Positions 22,778-33,953 of a stretch of DNA of 64,000 bases are shown piece by piece. The position numbers were made by a program, and so were the translations under genes. The stretch comes from Arachis hypogaea (taxonomy: Eukaryota > Streptophyta > Magnoliopsida > Fabales > Fabaceae), in assembly GCF_003086295.3 (NCBI RefSeq), contig NC_092047.1:63158054-63222053 (forward strand), written 5' to 3'. The first letter of the stretch is position 1, and every line of letters begins with the position of its first letter. The notes beneath the pieces were generated by a model. That model did no database searches, was not told the origin of the DNA, and worked only from the letters and a program-made list of their open reading frames with translations.

Positions 22778-24216
22778 TGAACGAACTGATTTTCTGCCAG
22801 TAAAGAATTTTGTAAAAATAATCGCGTTGTAAGTATAGTTTCTAAACCAACAGAGAACCTTTCGTACAAAAATTTGGTTGTCACAAGTAACAAAACCCAA
22901 TAAAATTGATAACCGAAGTATTAAAACCTCGGGTGGTCTCTCAAGGAATTGTAGGGAAGTGTGTTTATTATTGGTTATGAAATTGTATATTTTTGGGTTT
23001 TTGAAATAAGAAACAAGTAATTTAAATGACAAGAAAAATAAATTAATAATTATAAAAATCTCTTGGCAAGATATGAGAACTGAAAATCCTATCCTAGTTA
23101 TCCTTATCAGGTGTGATGAGAATTGGATTTTGCTCCCACTTAGTTAACCCTTACTAAACAAAGGAAAGTCAAGTGGACTAATTAACTTGATTCCTCAGTC
23201 CTAGTCAACTCCTATAGAAAGACTAACTTTAGAGGGATCTAAATCAATCAGCAATCCTAATTTCCAATCAACTATTGAGTTTGATAACTCAAGCGTTACC
23301 AATTACTTAACAAAAGCCAAAGGGAGAAAATAAATCTACATTAAATTGAAAGCATCATAAATAGAATAAAACAATCATAAATCTGAAATACCTCAAATTG
23401 CATTAAATAGAATCTTCAAATCTTAACATGAAAAGTTCATAAGCCAATTTGGAAAGATAAATAACAATTAAGGTAATAGAATAAATAAAAGTAGAAATAA
23501 ATTAAAGGAACATTGAACCTGCGATTGAAGAGAAATAGCCTAATCATAATAGAAATCCTAAATCCTAAGAGAGAGGAGAGAGCCGCTCTCTCTCTCTAAA
23601 ACTACATCTAAAACCTAAAATTGTGAATATGAAAGTTCTGTCGATTGTTGTAAAATGTCTCCCTTTTTTATTCCTCCATTCTCTGGCTTATATTCTGTGT
23701 TTCTGGCTTGGATCTGGGCCAAAAAAAGGCATCCAGAAATCGCTGAAGTCGTTTTCTGCAGATTTTTGCACGTGGCGTCTGTCACGCGTGCGCGTGTGTC
23801 ACGCGTTCACGTCATCTGGGAGTTTTCCTTGTCACGCGAACGCATCAGTCACACGTCTGCGTCAATTGCGTTCTGCTCAAGGCACGCGTCTATGTTGTCC
23901 ACGTGTACGCGTCGCTGCTCTTCTTCAAAACTCCATTTTTGTGTTTTTCTTCCATTTTTGTATGTTTCCTTTCTGTCTTCTAAGCCATTCCTGCCCTGTG
24001 AAGCCTGAAAATACTTAACACACAAATCACAGCATCGAATGGTAATAAAGGATAATTAAATTTAACATTTTTAAGGCATAGAAAACATGTTTTCACATCT
24101 ATCATAAAATAAGAAAGGGATAGTAAAACCATGCAATTTACATGAATAAGTGAGTGAAGAATTGATAAAAACACTTAATTTGAGCACAAGATGAATCATA
24201 AAATAGGGGTTTATCA
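22778..24216 (-). repeat. 5' LTR of the 16300-24216 element
   Basis: 1439 bp, TGAACGAACTG to GGTTTATCA on the plus strand. Colinear with 16300-17786 with scattered substitutions and one 48-bp length difference. ACGCGT-type words at 23783-23915. Confidence 0.85.
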
Positions 24217-25430
24217 ATAGCTAAGTGAGCTATAAATTGAATCCTTGACTATCCTAAGCTCTCACCTATACACACTCTATATACTTCTTAAATCATGCCT
24301 AGCTACCCAAAATTCCAACTTTTGCATCACATACTCATGTATAAACTTTTCTTGTAATTAGTATCACATATGCATTGATTTTTTTTATTAGCTTAATATT
24401 GGGGTAATTTTGTCCCCTTATTTATTTATTTATGGAATATTTTTATGTTTTCTTTTTTTCATTAAAAATATAAAAGTAAACATAACATATCAATGCACAT
24501 GGATTTTAAATTTTTCTAGTCTCACATGAGTAGGTACCCAAATTCCAAATATTTTATCATAACACATTCCCTATTAATCCATGTTCCCACAGTTTTCCCA
24601 CACTTAGTTGATACACAATCTCTATCTTAAGCTAACCAAAGATTCAATTGGGGTAATTAATTGTTTTTCCACTTAAGGCTAGTAATGTGGTAAAATATAG
24701 AACAAATGGGGATTAAAATGCTCAAGGTGGCTAACAAAGGTAATTGAAGGGGTAGGCTATTTGGGACAAGTGAGCTAATAAAATAATGGCCTCAATCATA
24801 TGCAAGCATGTGAATACACTAAATATTGGACATATAGAAAAGAACAAAGTAAAGATTACAATTATAGAGAAGAAAATACACAAGAATAAAATATCATGGT
24901 TAGATTATGTAACCATACAATTAGGCTCAAAAATCTCACTGGATTGTGTGTTCTTAGCTATAATTCATGTTCCAATTTACAGTCTTCAAAAAAATTTAAC
25001 AAGAAAAAGTTTTAATTTAAATTAGTGAAATATTATAAAATAGAGTCTTGAAAAGAAATTTATTACTTTAACCAAGCAAACATACATGCAAACAATTATT
25101 ATCATGCAATCTATTCTATCTAACAAAAGAAAAACTAAAATATTGGTGTTAAGAAAAAGCACTTACCTCTGGAAGTCAGGTACTGACCGACCTCTCCACA
25201 CTTAAAGATTGGCACCGTCCTCGGTGCCATCAGTTAGGAACAAAGGGGGGCTTGTAACAGCATCTCTACCATCGTGATTGTCATGGCTCCCAGTGCTGGT
25301 AGGTAAGGTGGAGTCCGGAGTGTCTGGTTCTTCTTCAGGTGGGTAGTTGCCAACAATCAGCTCCTTGAGGTATGTAAATTGGCGCTTGTTACGGTGCTCT
25401 ATTCGCTTTGCCTACCGGTCAAGCCGATCC
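24217..25430 (-). other. Continuation of the 3' untranslated region of the pol/env-like element
   Basis: Starts with the ATAGC duplication and continues the region broken at 16299. AT-rich, no supported gene. Confidence 0.6.
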
Positions 25431-25435
25431 AACCT

Positions 25436-26493
25436 CTAAAGTATCTGTAGGAGCAGCTGATTTGTTGAAGGTTCTTGTGATGCGGAAGGAAAAAGAGTAT
25501 CTCCGACCGGGTCTGCGGTCCGGCTGATAGTGGCTGCTGGAGGTCTGATGTACTTCCCGTTGGGGACAATCTGATCATCCCGCAGAAGTATGGTCTTGGT
25601 GTCCCCAGCTCTGTAGGAGACTCCGGCTGTCGAGACTAGATCTGAAACCAAGGTGGGAAAGGGTAGGTTGCCCGTAATCTGTACGTGTCCCATGGCATGC
25701 CGGAGGTGTCTTGGTAAGTTGAGAGGCTGGTCTATAAGGATACACCAGAGGAGAACAGCCATATCTGCAGTGAAGAAGGACTCATGAGTGCTCGGAAAGA
25801 TGTAGTGGGACATGATTTATGCCCACACTCGAGCCTCCAAGGTGAGTGCTGAAGCCAATATTCCCTTAGGTCGGGATCGATGGTATCCATAGATCCATCT
25901 GCTGCCAGGTTGTGCTATAACTCTGAGGACGTCATCCCAGTTGAATTGGTATGTCTAGCGTTTGATAGAGGCTTCTTGGTATGCGTCCAATCCTTCTGGG
26001 GCAGGGGGAGATCTAAAGCTCGCTGAATGGCCCCTTCAGAGATAGGGACTTGCTTCTGATGGACATAGACAGACTGCAGGGTTGGCATGTGAAAATTAGA
26101 GTAGAATTCAACTACCCATGAGAGGTTAACCTGCCGTGGCTGTCTCCGTAAGAATCTCCATTGTCTGCGCTCAATGCAGGGCTCTACAAACTCAATAATG
26201 TGGGTAGGGAGGATGAGTAGGTGCTCATTGTTGTAGTTCCGCTCAGCCAGGATGGGGAACATTTGCTCACAGTAGCGGTTAGTGAACCGCGCAGTGTCCC
26301 TTGCTGGAAAGGCTTTCTTTGTTTCATCGACCTTGATGATCCTCTTGACTCGCTTTGTGGAGGGCTTTACTGATGTTGAAGATGGTTCCACAGCCAGTGC
26401 TGTTTTTGTTCCTCTCCTTGCTGGTGGTTTGGGAGCAGCTTTCTCTTTACCCTTCTTAGTGGCCATCCTGAAAAGGAAAAAGGAAAGTAACAT
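25436..26493 (-). pseudogene. Env-position ORF (putative plant transposon protein domain), broken
   Basis: Downstream of integrase, in the sense direction, the minus strand codes for a Lys-rich N terminus (MATKKGKEKAAPKPPARRG from about 26466). A conserved body follows: ARFTNRYCEQMFPILAERNY, then RQWRFLRRQPRQVNLSWVVE and FYSNFHMPTLQSVYVHQKQV. It matches my memory of the 'putative plant transposon protein' domain found as a third ORF in Athila-like elements. A frame change near 25920-25930 and a TAA near 25818 split off the second part (25813-25436). The function of this ORF is unknown; an envelope-like role has only been proposed for its position. No clear signal peptide or membrane anchor is seen. 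Confidence 0.6.
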
Positions 26494-26499
26494 ATAAAG

Positions 26500-27280
26500 C
26501 CAAGGGTTAAAGCAAGGAGGAGGCAGTACAAGTGATAATCAATGCCAAGGTAAAGAAGGATGTTGTTAACACATGGTCGCAACTACATGTGATCAGTTCA
26601 TCAATGGAAATATAGCAAGTGCATATTATGGCAAGTAGATGCAAGATGTTTATTAGCATGCTGGCAAAGGCATAAGTAGCATAGATCAAGCATCAATAGC
26701 TGAAATGTATTATCACTCGTAACAAACAAATAATCACGTTTGTATTGACAATTATATTCAATTAATAAAATATTGAAAGGGTTTTGTGAAAAACAGGCAT
26801 TAGAGTAGAAGGATAGAATAATTAAAATGCACAATGCCATACGGACTTTTTCACAAACACTTAGTATGCATGGTAAATATGTTATTGAAAGTACTAAATT
26901 TGAGCAAGCAAGCAACCCAAAAATAATTAGTGATAATTATCAAATAACTCCTTAATAATCCACAAGCAATTATGGAAGAAAATAATCACCAAAGTAGATT
27001 TCTAACACCAAGTAAAATAATACAAAAAAATAATTAAATATTAAGAAGAGAAGAAAGAAAATAGAAAGAAAGAACCTTGAGAAGAAAGTGACAAAGAAAG
27101 GTAATGGAGAATGTGAGGTGAAGAAAATATAATGGAAGGGGGAAGAAGAAGAAAAGAGTAAAGAAAGAAAGAAAGAGAAAAAGAATGGAGAATAAAGAAG
27201 AAAGAAGAGAAAGAAAGAAGAAAGAAGAAAGAAGAAAGAAATTAGGATTGGAAAAGAAAAGATAAGAAAAGTGGCGGCGC
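26500..27280 (-). other. Spacer between env-position ORF and CpG repeat field
   Basis: AT-rich sequence with an A/G-rich tract at 27020-27280 on the plus strand (many GAAAGAA words). No supported gene. Confidence 0.55.
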
Positions 27281-27289
27281 AGCGATTTG

Positions 27290-27720
27290 GTGGTGTTGTG
27301 CGAGTGACGCGCACGCGTACTCCACGCGTACGCGTAGGTCGCGCAAATTGGAAGGCGACACGTATACTTCTACTACTCGCACGAAGGCAGCCTTGCGTAC
27401 GCACAACTCTCTGTTCGTCTTAGGGTGTGTGCCAAAATGATATACGACGTGTGCATGTCATTGACGCGTACGCGTGAGTGTGCAGAATTTGAAAATGACG
27501 CGCACGCGTCAGGGACGCGTATGCGTGAGTGACGCGTATGCGTGAGTGACTTAGTGCCTTAGGCACAGTTCCCGCACCAGGCCATCACAACTTTCGGCCT
27601 GACACCTTTTTACGTCGATTTTCCTAGGTCACGCATGCGCGTCATTGATGCGTACGCGTGAGGTGCCAAATATTCAAATGACGCGCACGCGTGAGGGACG
27701 CGTGCGCGTGGTGATGCTTG
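27290..27720. repeat. CpG-dense ACGCGT repeat field (second copy)
   Basis: Units such as GACGCGCACGCGTCAGGGAC and GACGCGTATGCGTGAGTGAC recur. It lies at the same relative place as the field at 19935-20560: both are followed within about 150 bp by CCATGGT-GGTTGTCTCCCACC. Sequence details differ (GCGCACGCGT here, GCGGACGCGT there). Confidence 0.75.
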
Positions 27721-27949
27721 TACGATTGGCACACTTTCTACATTGCTCCAACGCAACTTTCTACCACTTTTTTTATGCAGAATGCAGATTCAGATGCAGA
27801 CTATATGCAGAAATCATGAGAAGATTCACTAAACGAACTAAGAAGAGAGAAAAAAATGATCATACCATGGTAGGTTGTCTCCCACCTAGCACTTTGCTTT
27901 AACGTCCTTAAGTTGGACGGTCTTCAGGCTCATTCTGCTTCTGTTGGTG

Positions 27950-29706
27950 GATCCTCCAAGAGGAAGACCTCTAGCTCTTTGTGTTCCTTCATCTTCTCAC
28001 CATGATAAAGCTTTAAGCGATGTCCATTGACCTTGATGAAATTGGAACTTGAAGGATGACTCAGGTGGAAGACTCCATATGGCTCTGCTTTCTCTACTCT
28101 GTAGGGACCTTCCTATCTGGATCTCAGCTTTCCTGGCATGAGTCTCAACCTGGAGTTGTAAAGGAGAACCAAATCTCCAGGTCTGAACTCTCTTCTTTTG
28201 ATATGCTTGTCATGCACAGCCTTCACCTCTCTTTGTATAATCTGGAGTTGTCATATGCTTCGAGTCGAAGGGTCTCCAGTTCTGCCAGTTGCAACTTCCA
28301 TTCAGCACCAGCTTTCTCAAATCCCATATTGCACTCCCTCACAGCCCAGAACGCCTTGTGTTCCACCTCTACTGGAAGGTGGCAATCCTTTCCATACACT
28401 AAGCGGAAGGGACTCATCCCAATGGGTGTCTTGTACACTGTCCGATACGCCCAGAGCGCATCAACAAGTCTGGTGCTCCAGTCCTTCTTATAAGGCTTTA
28501 CTATCTTCTCTAGAATGCGCTTTATTTCTCTGTTAGACACCTCTGCTTGCCCATTGGTCTGGGGATGGTAAGCTGTTGCCACTTTGTGAACGATCCCATG
28601 CTTCTTCAGTAGTCCTGCTAGTCTCCTGTTACAAAAGTGAGTGCCTTGATAACTCACGATTGCTCGTGGTGATCCAAAGCAACAGATAATATGGTTTCTA
28701 ACGAAGGAGATAACAGTGTTAGCATCATCAGTGCGGGTAGAAATTGCTTCCACCCATTTAGAAACATACTCTACATCTAACAGTATATAAAGGTAACCAC
28801 TAGAGTTTGGAAATGGACCCATGAAGTCAATGCCCCAAACATCAAAAATTTCACAGAAAAGCATAATCTGTTGGGGCATCTCGTCCCTCTTGGATATATT
28901 ACCAAACCTTTGACATGGGGGACAAGATTTACAGAAGGTAGTAGCATCTTTAAAAAAAGTAGGCCACCAGAATTCACAGTCTAAAATTTTTCTAACTGTT
29001 CTTTGAGGGCCAAAATGTCCTCCACTCTCAGAAGAGTGGCAGGCCTCTAAAATGGACTGGAATTCTAATTGAGACACACACCTTCTAATTACCTGGTCAG
29101 CACCATATCTCCATAAATATGGGTCATCCCATATATAATATTTAGGCTCGCTTTTCAGCTTGTCTCTTGTATGCTTAGTAAAATTAGGAGGAAAAGTGTG
29201 GCTAACTAGATAATTAGTTACATGTGCAAACCAAGGAATTACTTCAGATACTGCATGCAAGCTATCAAATGGAAAAGCATTATTGATAGGAGTGGAGTCA
29301 GTCTTAATGTGCTCAAGGTGACTCAAGTGATCTGCCACTAAATTCTAGTTACCACTCCTATCCTTAATTTCTAAATCAAATTCTTATAGCAATAGTATCC
29401 AACGTATTAACCTTGGTTTGGACTCTTTTTTAGCTAATAAATATTTTAGAGCTGCATGGTCTGAATACACTACCACTTTAGTACCAAGTAAATAGGCTCA
29501 GAATTTATCTAGAGCAAAAACAATAGCCAGAAGCTCTTTTTCAGTGGTAGTGTAATTTGACTGAGCAGCGTCTAAGGTTTTAGAAGCATAAGCAATTACG
29601 AAAGGATCCTTACCTTCGCGCTGAGCCAGTGACGCTCCTACTGCATGGTTGGAGGCATCACACATAATCTCAAATGGCTGGCTCCAGTCTGGTCCTCTTA
29701 CAATCG
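27950..29706 (-). pseudogene. RNase H and integrase of an Athila-like Ty3/gypsy pol
   Basis: On the minus strand, 29706-29498 codes for the start of RNase H: Asp in FEIMCDASNHAVGA, Glu in TTEKELLAIVFALDKF, and a further Asp in [18 protein letters not shown] after a TAG. At 29338-28223 lies integrase: zinc-binding segment ([23 protein letters not shown]), first catalytic Asp in [10 protein letters not shown], Glu in [12 protein letters not shown]. The second catalytic Asp is missing: the expected Ser-Asp-x-Gly-Thr-His reads VSYQGTHF. A frame break after LYKER near 28223 displaces the C-terminal part. RT is absent because the sequence ends at a junction at 29706. Not functional. Confidence 0.85.
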
Positions 29707-30669
29707 GAGTAGATTTTCGCACCTTTAGTCTAGTCTATCATATTTCTGTACTTTTTCATTATTAGATTAGTATATATAGGAGAAGATTACCCATGTTTAG
29801 GATCTTCTACCTTATCTTCTTCCATTATTTTCAAATTACATTGTAAAGCATAAGTCACTAAACCTCCTAGGTTAAGGTTAGGAGCTCTGCTGATTCTCAT
29901 GGATTAATAATATTACTATTTCTATTTCAATATATGTTTGATTCCATTCTAAGATGTATTTTCGTTCTTCAATCCTTATGAATCTGGGATGGAACTAGTG
30001 TATAACCCCTTATTCTACATGAGTTCTTGCGAGTCTCGAGAGGGATAGCATTGAACTACAAGCTTGAGATTACATCTCTTAGATGACTAATCCACAATCT
30101 CGTTGGGGACATGGGAACATCTGTTCAGCCGAGATCTGGGGCGATTAGGACCTTTGTGGTATAAGCTAGAATCATAAAGCTTCCTTCTCTGATCCGGAAG
30201 ATTTGACCTTGTCTGTGACATTTTGAGTAGGATCACCAGAGATTGAATTGCTAGAGCTTCAACCTCGTTCAGATTGAATGACCATTAGCGTGGCATTTGA
30301 TCTGGATCAAAGGAGATTAATGACCATTAGTATGGTGTTAATCACTTACAGCTTGCCATGGAATGAATCATTCATTATTGGATAGACAGTAAGAAAAGTT
30401 AATCTAGAAAGATAAGGCATCTCCAAAGCCTTAATTGATTTCTCACTATTGTTTCTTCGTTATTTCCTTATTGCTTTCTTATTTATTTTATGCACATTCA
30501 ACAACAACCAATCAACTTTTTATTCGCCTGACTAAGATCTGCAGAATAACCACTGCTTGCTCAGTCCAACAATCCTCATGGGATCGACCCTCACTCACTT
30601 GAGGTATTACTTGGATGACCTGGTGCACTTTCCGGTTAAGTTGTGCAGAGTTCTAAGTTTCGCCCACCA
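29707..30669 (+). mobile_element. Truncated LTR fragment, same family as 170-1654
   Basis: Begins abruptly inside the LTR at the GTAGATTTTCGCAC word and runs to the LTR end CGCCCACCA at 30669. About the first third of the LTR is missing, fused to RNase H sequence. The intact right end adjoins another element's gag region. Confidence 0.75.
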
Positions 30670-31935
30670 CCTGTCTAGCTGGCCTTCTCTGGCCAAAATT
30701 TCTATGGCATTTTTTAGGTCATAATAACATTCATTAATAGAATGTCCTTAAAGCTTATGGTGCTCGCAGTATTCTGTCCGACTTCCTGCCTTCTTATGTT
30801 TGATTGGACGAGGAGGTGGAAATTTCTCGGTGTGACATATCTCTCTATAGATATCCACCAGAGAGACTCTAAGGGGAGTATAATTGTGGTAGCTTCATGG
30901 CTTCTCTGGGTTTCGCTCTTCCTTCTTTTTGGGTTCTTTTTTCTTTTTTCGAGGTTGATAGGGCAGGTTTGGTTATAGGAAAGGTTCCCTCAGTCAGGAA
31001 TTCTCCTCCATGTTGATGTATTTTTCTACCCTTTCTTGGACTTCATTTAGAGAAGCTGGGTACCTTTTTGATATGGACTGAGAGAATGGTCCCTCTCTGA
31101 GGCCATTGACTAGTGTCATGATCATAGCTTTAGTGGGAAAGCTTTAAATCTCTAAGCATGCTTTCTTAAATGTCTCCATGTAATCTTGGAGGGTTTTTCC
31201 AACCTCTTGTCTGACTCCTAGCAAACTCGGTGCGTGTTTTGTTTTGTCCTTTTGGATGGAGAATCTGGTCAAAAACTTCCTTGTCAGGTCGTCAAGGCTG
31301 GTTATCGACTTGGGGGGTAAGTTATCAAACCATTTCATGGCCGCTTTGGTCAGAGTGGACGGGAAGGCTTTGCAGCGAGTGGTGTCAGAGGCATCAGCTA
31401 GATACATCCGACTTTTAAAAATGCTGAGGTGGTGCCTTGGGTCGGTCATTCCATCATAGAGATCCATGTCAGGCATTTTAAGGTTCCTAGAGACTTTGAC
31501 CCGCATGATCTCTTCTATGAATGGATCTTCTCCGTCTAGAGGGCTTTCTTCCCGATCTGTTCGGTTATTCCGATTGCGAATGTCGGCTTCTAACTTAAGG
31601 AGCTTTTCTTCTAGCTTCCTTTGTCGTCTTACTTCCTTCCGCAATTCTCGTTCTACTTCTCGTTGTCGCTCAGCTTCGTACTCGAGCTGTTCTAGCCATT
31701 CTCGCTGGCCACAGACGAGGCCTAGTATCTCGGCTGCTTGTGGGAGTTCTTCTTCTTCAGGATGATGGATTTCCGAATGAACCCGCCTTGGCTGGATGTT
31801 TGCCGATGGCCCTTCCACATGAGGACTATGCGTCTGGTATGGTGGAAGTAGTATAATGGCGTTGCCCTCTATCTGGGGCTCAGATTCAGATTCAGACGTC
31901 GTACGACCATCTTCATATTGGTGGTCCGCCATCAT
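30670..31935 (-). pseudogene. gag of a Tat-like Ty3/gypsy element, 3' truncated
   Basis: The minus-strand Met at 31926 or 31935 opens a 263-residue frame. It has an acidic head, a long Arg/Glu/Leu-rich coiled coil (EAERQREVERELRKEVRRQR), then the gag core (MPDMDLYDGMTDPRHHLSIF; AMKWFDNLPPKSITSLDDL). It stops at a TAA near 31144. Beyond, around 30700-30790, a Cys/His cluster is visible (CEHHKL, stop, GHSINEC), a retroviral-type zinc-binding motif with one nonsense codon. The element is cut at 30670 by the LTR fragment, so protease and pol are lost. Confidence 0.75.
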
Positions 31936-31953
31936 TAAGGAATGAATTCCAGG

Positions 31954-31971
31954 TCCCCGACAACGGCACCA
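31954..31971 (-). promoter_or_regulatory. Primer-binding site of the Tat-like element
   Basis: The minus strand reads TGGTGCCGTTGTCGGGGA directly after the LTR end at 31973 (one spacer base). Confidence 0.8.
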
Positions 31972-31972
31972 A

Positions 31973-32484
31973 TGTTCTGAAGGTTACCTGAAATGTTGAT
32001 TTGGACCTGAACGTGAGATCTAGATCCCTTTGTATGGTAGCGTCTGACTTGTTAATACTGAGGTGCCGCTTGTCCAAATTCCTCGTGAGGAGATGGGGGT
32101 GGTACCTGCATAAGAGACTCCGATGCTTAAGTTAGCAAGGGTTTTAAGCGGGTTTTTAGTATATAGAATATTCCTTATACCTGAGGGGTGTCAGTGTATT
32201 TATAGTAGAGTTGATAACCACCTTTGTTGGAGTAGTTCCATCTTTTCTAATGGATAAGCGTTCCTTTATCTTGAAAGTTTGTTGGGATTTATCTTTTTTA
32301 GCGAAGATAGATATTGTAATCGAGATTTGAGGAGCAGTTACTTGCTTTGGAGCAGGTAGAGCTATCCCTCTTTGTCGGCGTCTGACCTCTTTAAGAAGGT
32401 CAGATATGCTCGTAAAGGCCACCTTTATTGGTGGGCCTTTTGTTTGTTGAGTCTGACTTTGTTTATTGGGTCAGGATATGAACA
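31973..32484 (-). repeat. 5' LTR of the Tat-like element
   Basis: Left edge TGTTCTGAAGG next to the PBS; right edge TATGAACA at 32484 gives matching TGTTC...GAACA termini, about 512 bp. The right edge is inferred from this inverted repeat because no second LTR is in the window. The flanking base run after it is GGTAG. Confidence 0.6.
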
Positions 32485-32517
32485 GGTAGCTTTAAGAGTA
32501 TTGAGTTTTTTGGGAAT

Positions 32518-32676
32518 AGATTCTCTCAATTATTAAAAAAAATTGAGAGGGTAAAATGTGATTTTTAACTTTTCATTACTTTATCTTTTATATTTATTTT
32601 TTGTCTTACTTATAAAATTAATGGTAAAAAATCATATTTTACTCTCTTAATTATTAAAAAGAAATTGAGGAAATAC
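32518..32676. mobile_element. Small MITE with long inverted repeats
   Basis: Left arm CTCTCAATT...GAGAGGGTAAAATGTGATTT (32522-32566) pairs with the reverse complement of the right arm (32623-32672), which reads AGAGAGTAAAATATGATTTT. The arms cover most of a 160-bp unit, so the transcript or single strand would fold into a hairpin. Target duplication not resolved. Confidence 0.6.
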
Positions 32677-33084
32677 ATTCATCAAGACTAGGGAGCAGGT
32701 GAGTGTTAGTCGAGCTAGCCAGAACTTAGAATCTGATTGTAACTTCGATATGAATCGTAGTCTGTAGGTCCTTGTGGGAGTAAAATAAACTTGCTGGCTA
32801 ATCGTAATTCGCAAGAAGCAAACCCAAATTCCCCCAAGGATCCGGGGGTCTGCAAACTCACATGGTTTCTTTGGCTTCCTAATATTAATAATTAACTAGT
32901 ATATGTTTCCGTACACTGTACGAAATAATTAATAAAAATATATAAATTTTTTTATTAAAAGAGATTAAACAAAAAATTATATATAATAATTATTACTATA
33001 AATATTTTACAAAGTTATAATTAAAATTAAAGTTTAATTATTTTTAATGTTAAAAATATTTAAAATAATTAGTATTTGTCTTTA

Positions 33085-33267
33085 CTGATTTGGATTGATT
33101 GAGTGGTCATCTCACTCGTCTACCTAAGTAAGTATTAGAGTTTCGAATCCCGCCTTGTGTATATAATAACTCATTGGCTAGCGGCAGACCCTTAATAAAT
33201 GGAGCTTCAATTCATGGAGGATTAGTTCTCGACCTGTCGAGTTAGAAAATACAGTGAAAGAAAATAG
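33085..33267 (+). mobile_element. tRNA-derived SINE
   Basis: A pol III A-box-like segment near 33102-33120 (GTGGTCATCTCACTCGTCT) is followed by a B box, GTTTCGAATCCCGCC, at 33139-33153. The body then contains GGCTAGCGGCAGACCCTTAA and TCTCGACCTGTCG. I recall this arrangement from legume SINEs. The ends are approximate and the copy is diverged. Confidence 0.65.
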
Positions 33268-33919
33268 ATGATAGCAATACTTATGGAGATTTTCCTTTGT
33301 TAAAATTTGACCGTAACAATTTTATTTATTGGCATCATATTCATTCAGGAAGTCAAACAATATGATCAACGTTATTACCAGTTAAAATTTTATATTTTAT
33401 GACATGATTTTCAAGCTTCTAAACTTATAAACTTATATCATTACAAAAGCTATTAGATTGATTAATATCTTTTGGTAATATTACCAAAACACCGTAGTTG
33501 AGTATATTAATTTGTGTAAAAAGAAATTATAATAACTTTTATTATTCAATATATAATTTATTCTATTGAAAAATAAATTATTATTCTTAGATTGGATTTT
33601 TTTTTATTTTTATATCATTTTATTTGACAATAATTTTCATTAAAAAAATGAATGACTACACTATTTTATAATGTGATATATAAAATAATTTTTTATTTTA
33701 AAATTAATTCTGATTAGTGAAAAAAAATTCAAAATATTTTCTTACATAAATTTAAATTTAAATTTGAATTCAGAATTGATTAACAACTCACTTTTTTTTT
33801 AATTTTAATAACAAAAATAAAATTAGTTAGCTGCAAAATATTCAGCATTTAATAATTTCAATCATTTAAATTTTAATTACCAAAAATTGAGTTAGAAATT
33901 AATTATAACTTAATAATCG

Positions 33920-33922
<3 letters not shown>

Positions 33923-33951
<29 letters not shown>
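33923..33951. repeat. (AT)n microsatellite
   Basis: About 14 uninterrupted AT units. Confidence 0.9.

Positions 33952-33953
<2 letters not shown>

Larger units (their letters stand above)
16300..24216 (-). mobile_element. Non-autonomous Athila-like LTR retrotransposon with intact TSD
   Basis: A 7.9-kb element: 3' LTR 16300-17786, PPT at 17787-17800, internal region, PBS 22757-22774, 5' LTR 22778-24216. The 5-bp flanks are ATAGC on both sides (16295-16299 and 24217-24221). Coding content is limited to a decayed proline-rich gag-like frame (22668-21027); no protease, RT or integrase is visible. It inserted into the 3' untranslated part of a related element in the same orientation. Confidence 0.9.

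Noticed and set aside
27020..27404. 144-codon minus-strand frame with a Phe/Ser-rich hydrophobic run
   Set aside because: Arises from a GAAAGAA purine tract; not a credible membrane protein.
31230..31765. Three plus-strand frames
   Set aside because: Antisense of the gag coiled coil.
3300..33900. Regularly spaced repeats as a CRISPR-like array
   Set aside because: The repeats (GGCGTT and ACGCGT modules) are degenerate, palindromic and without unique spacers of constant size; the genome is eukaryotic.
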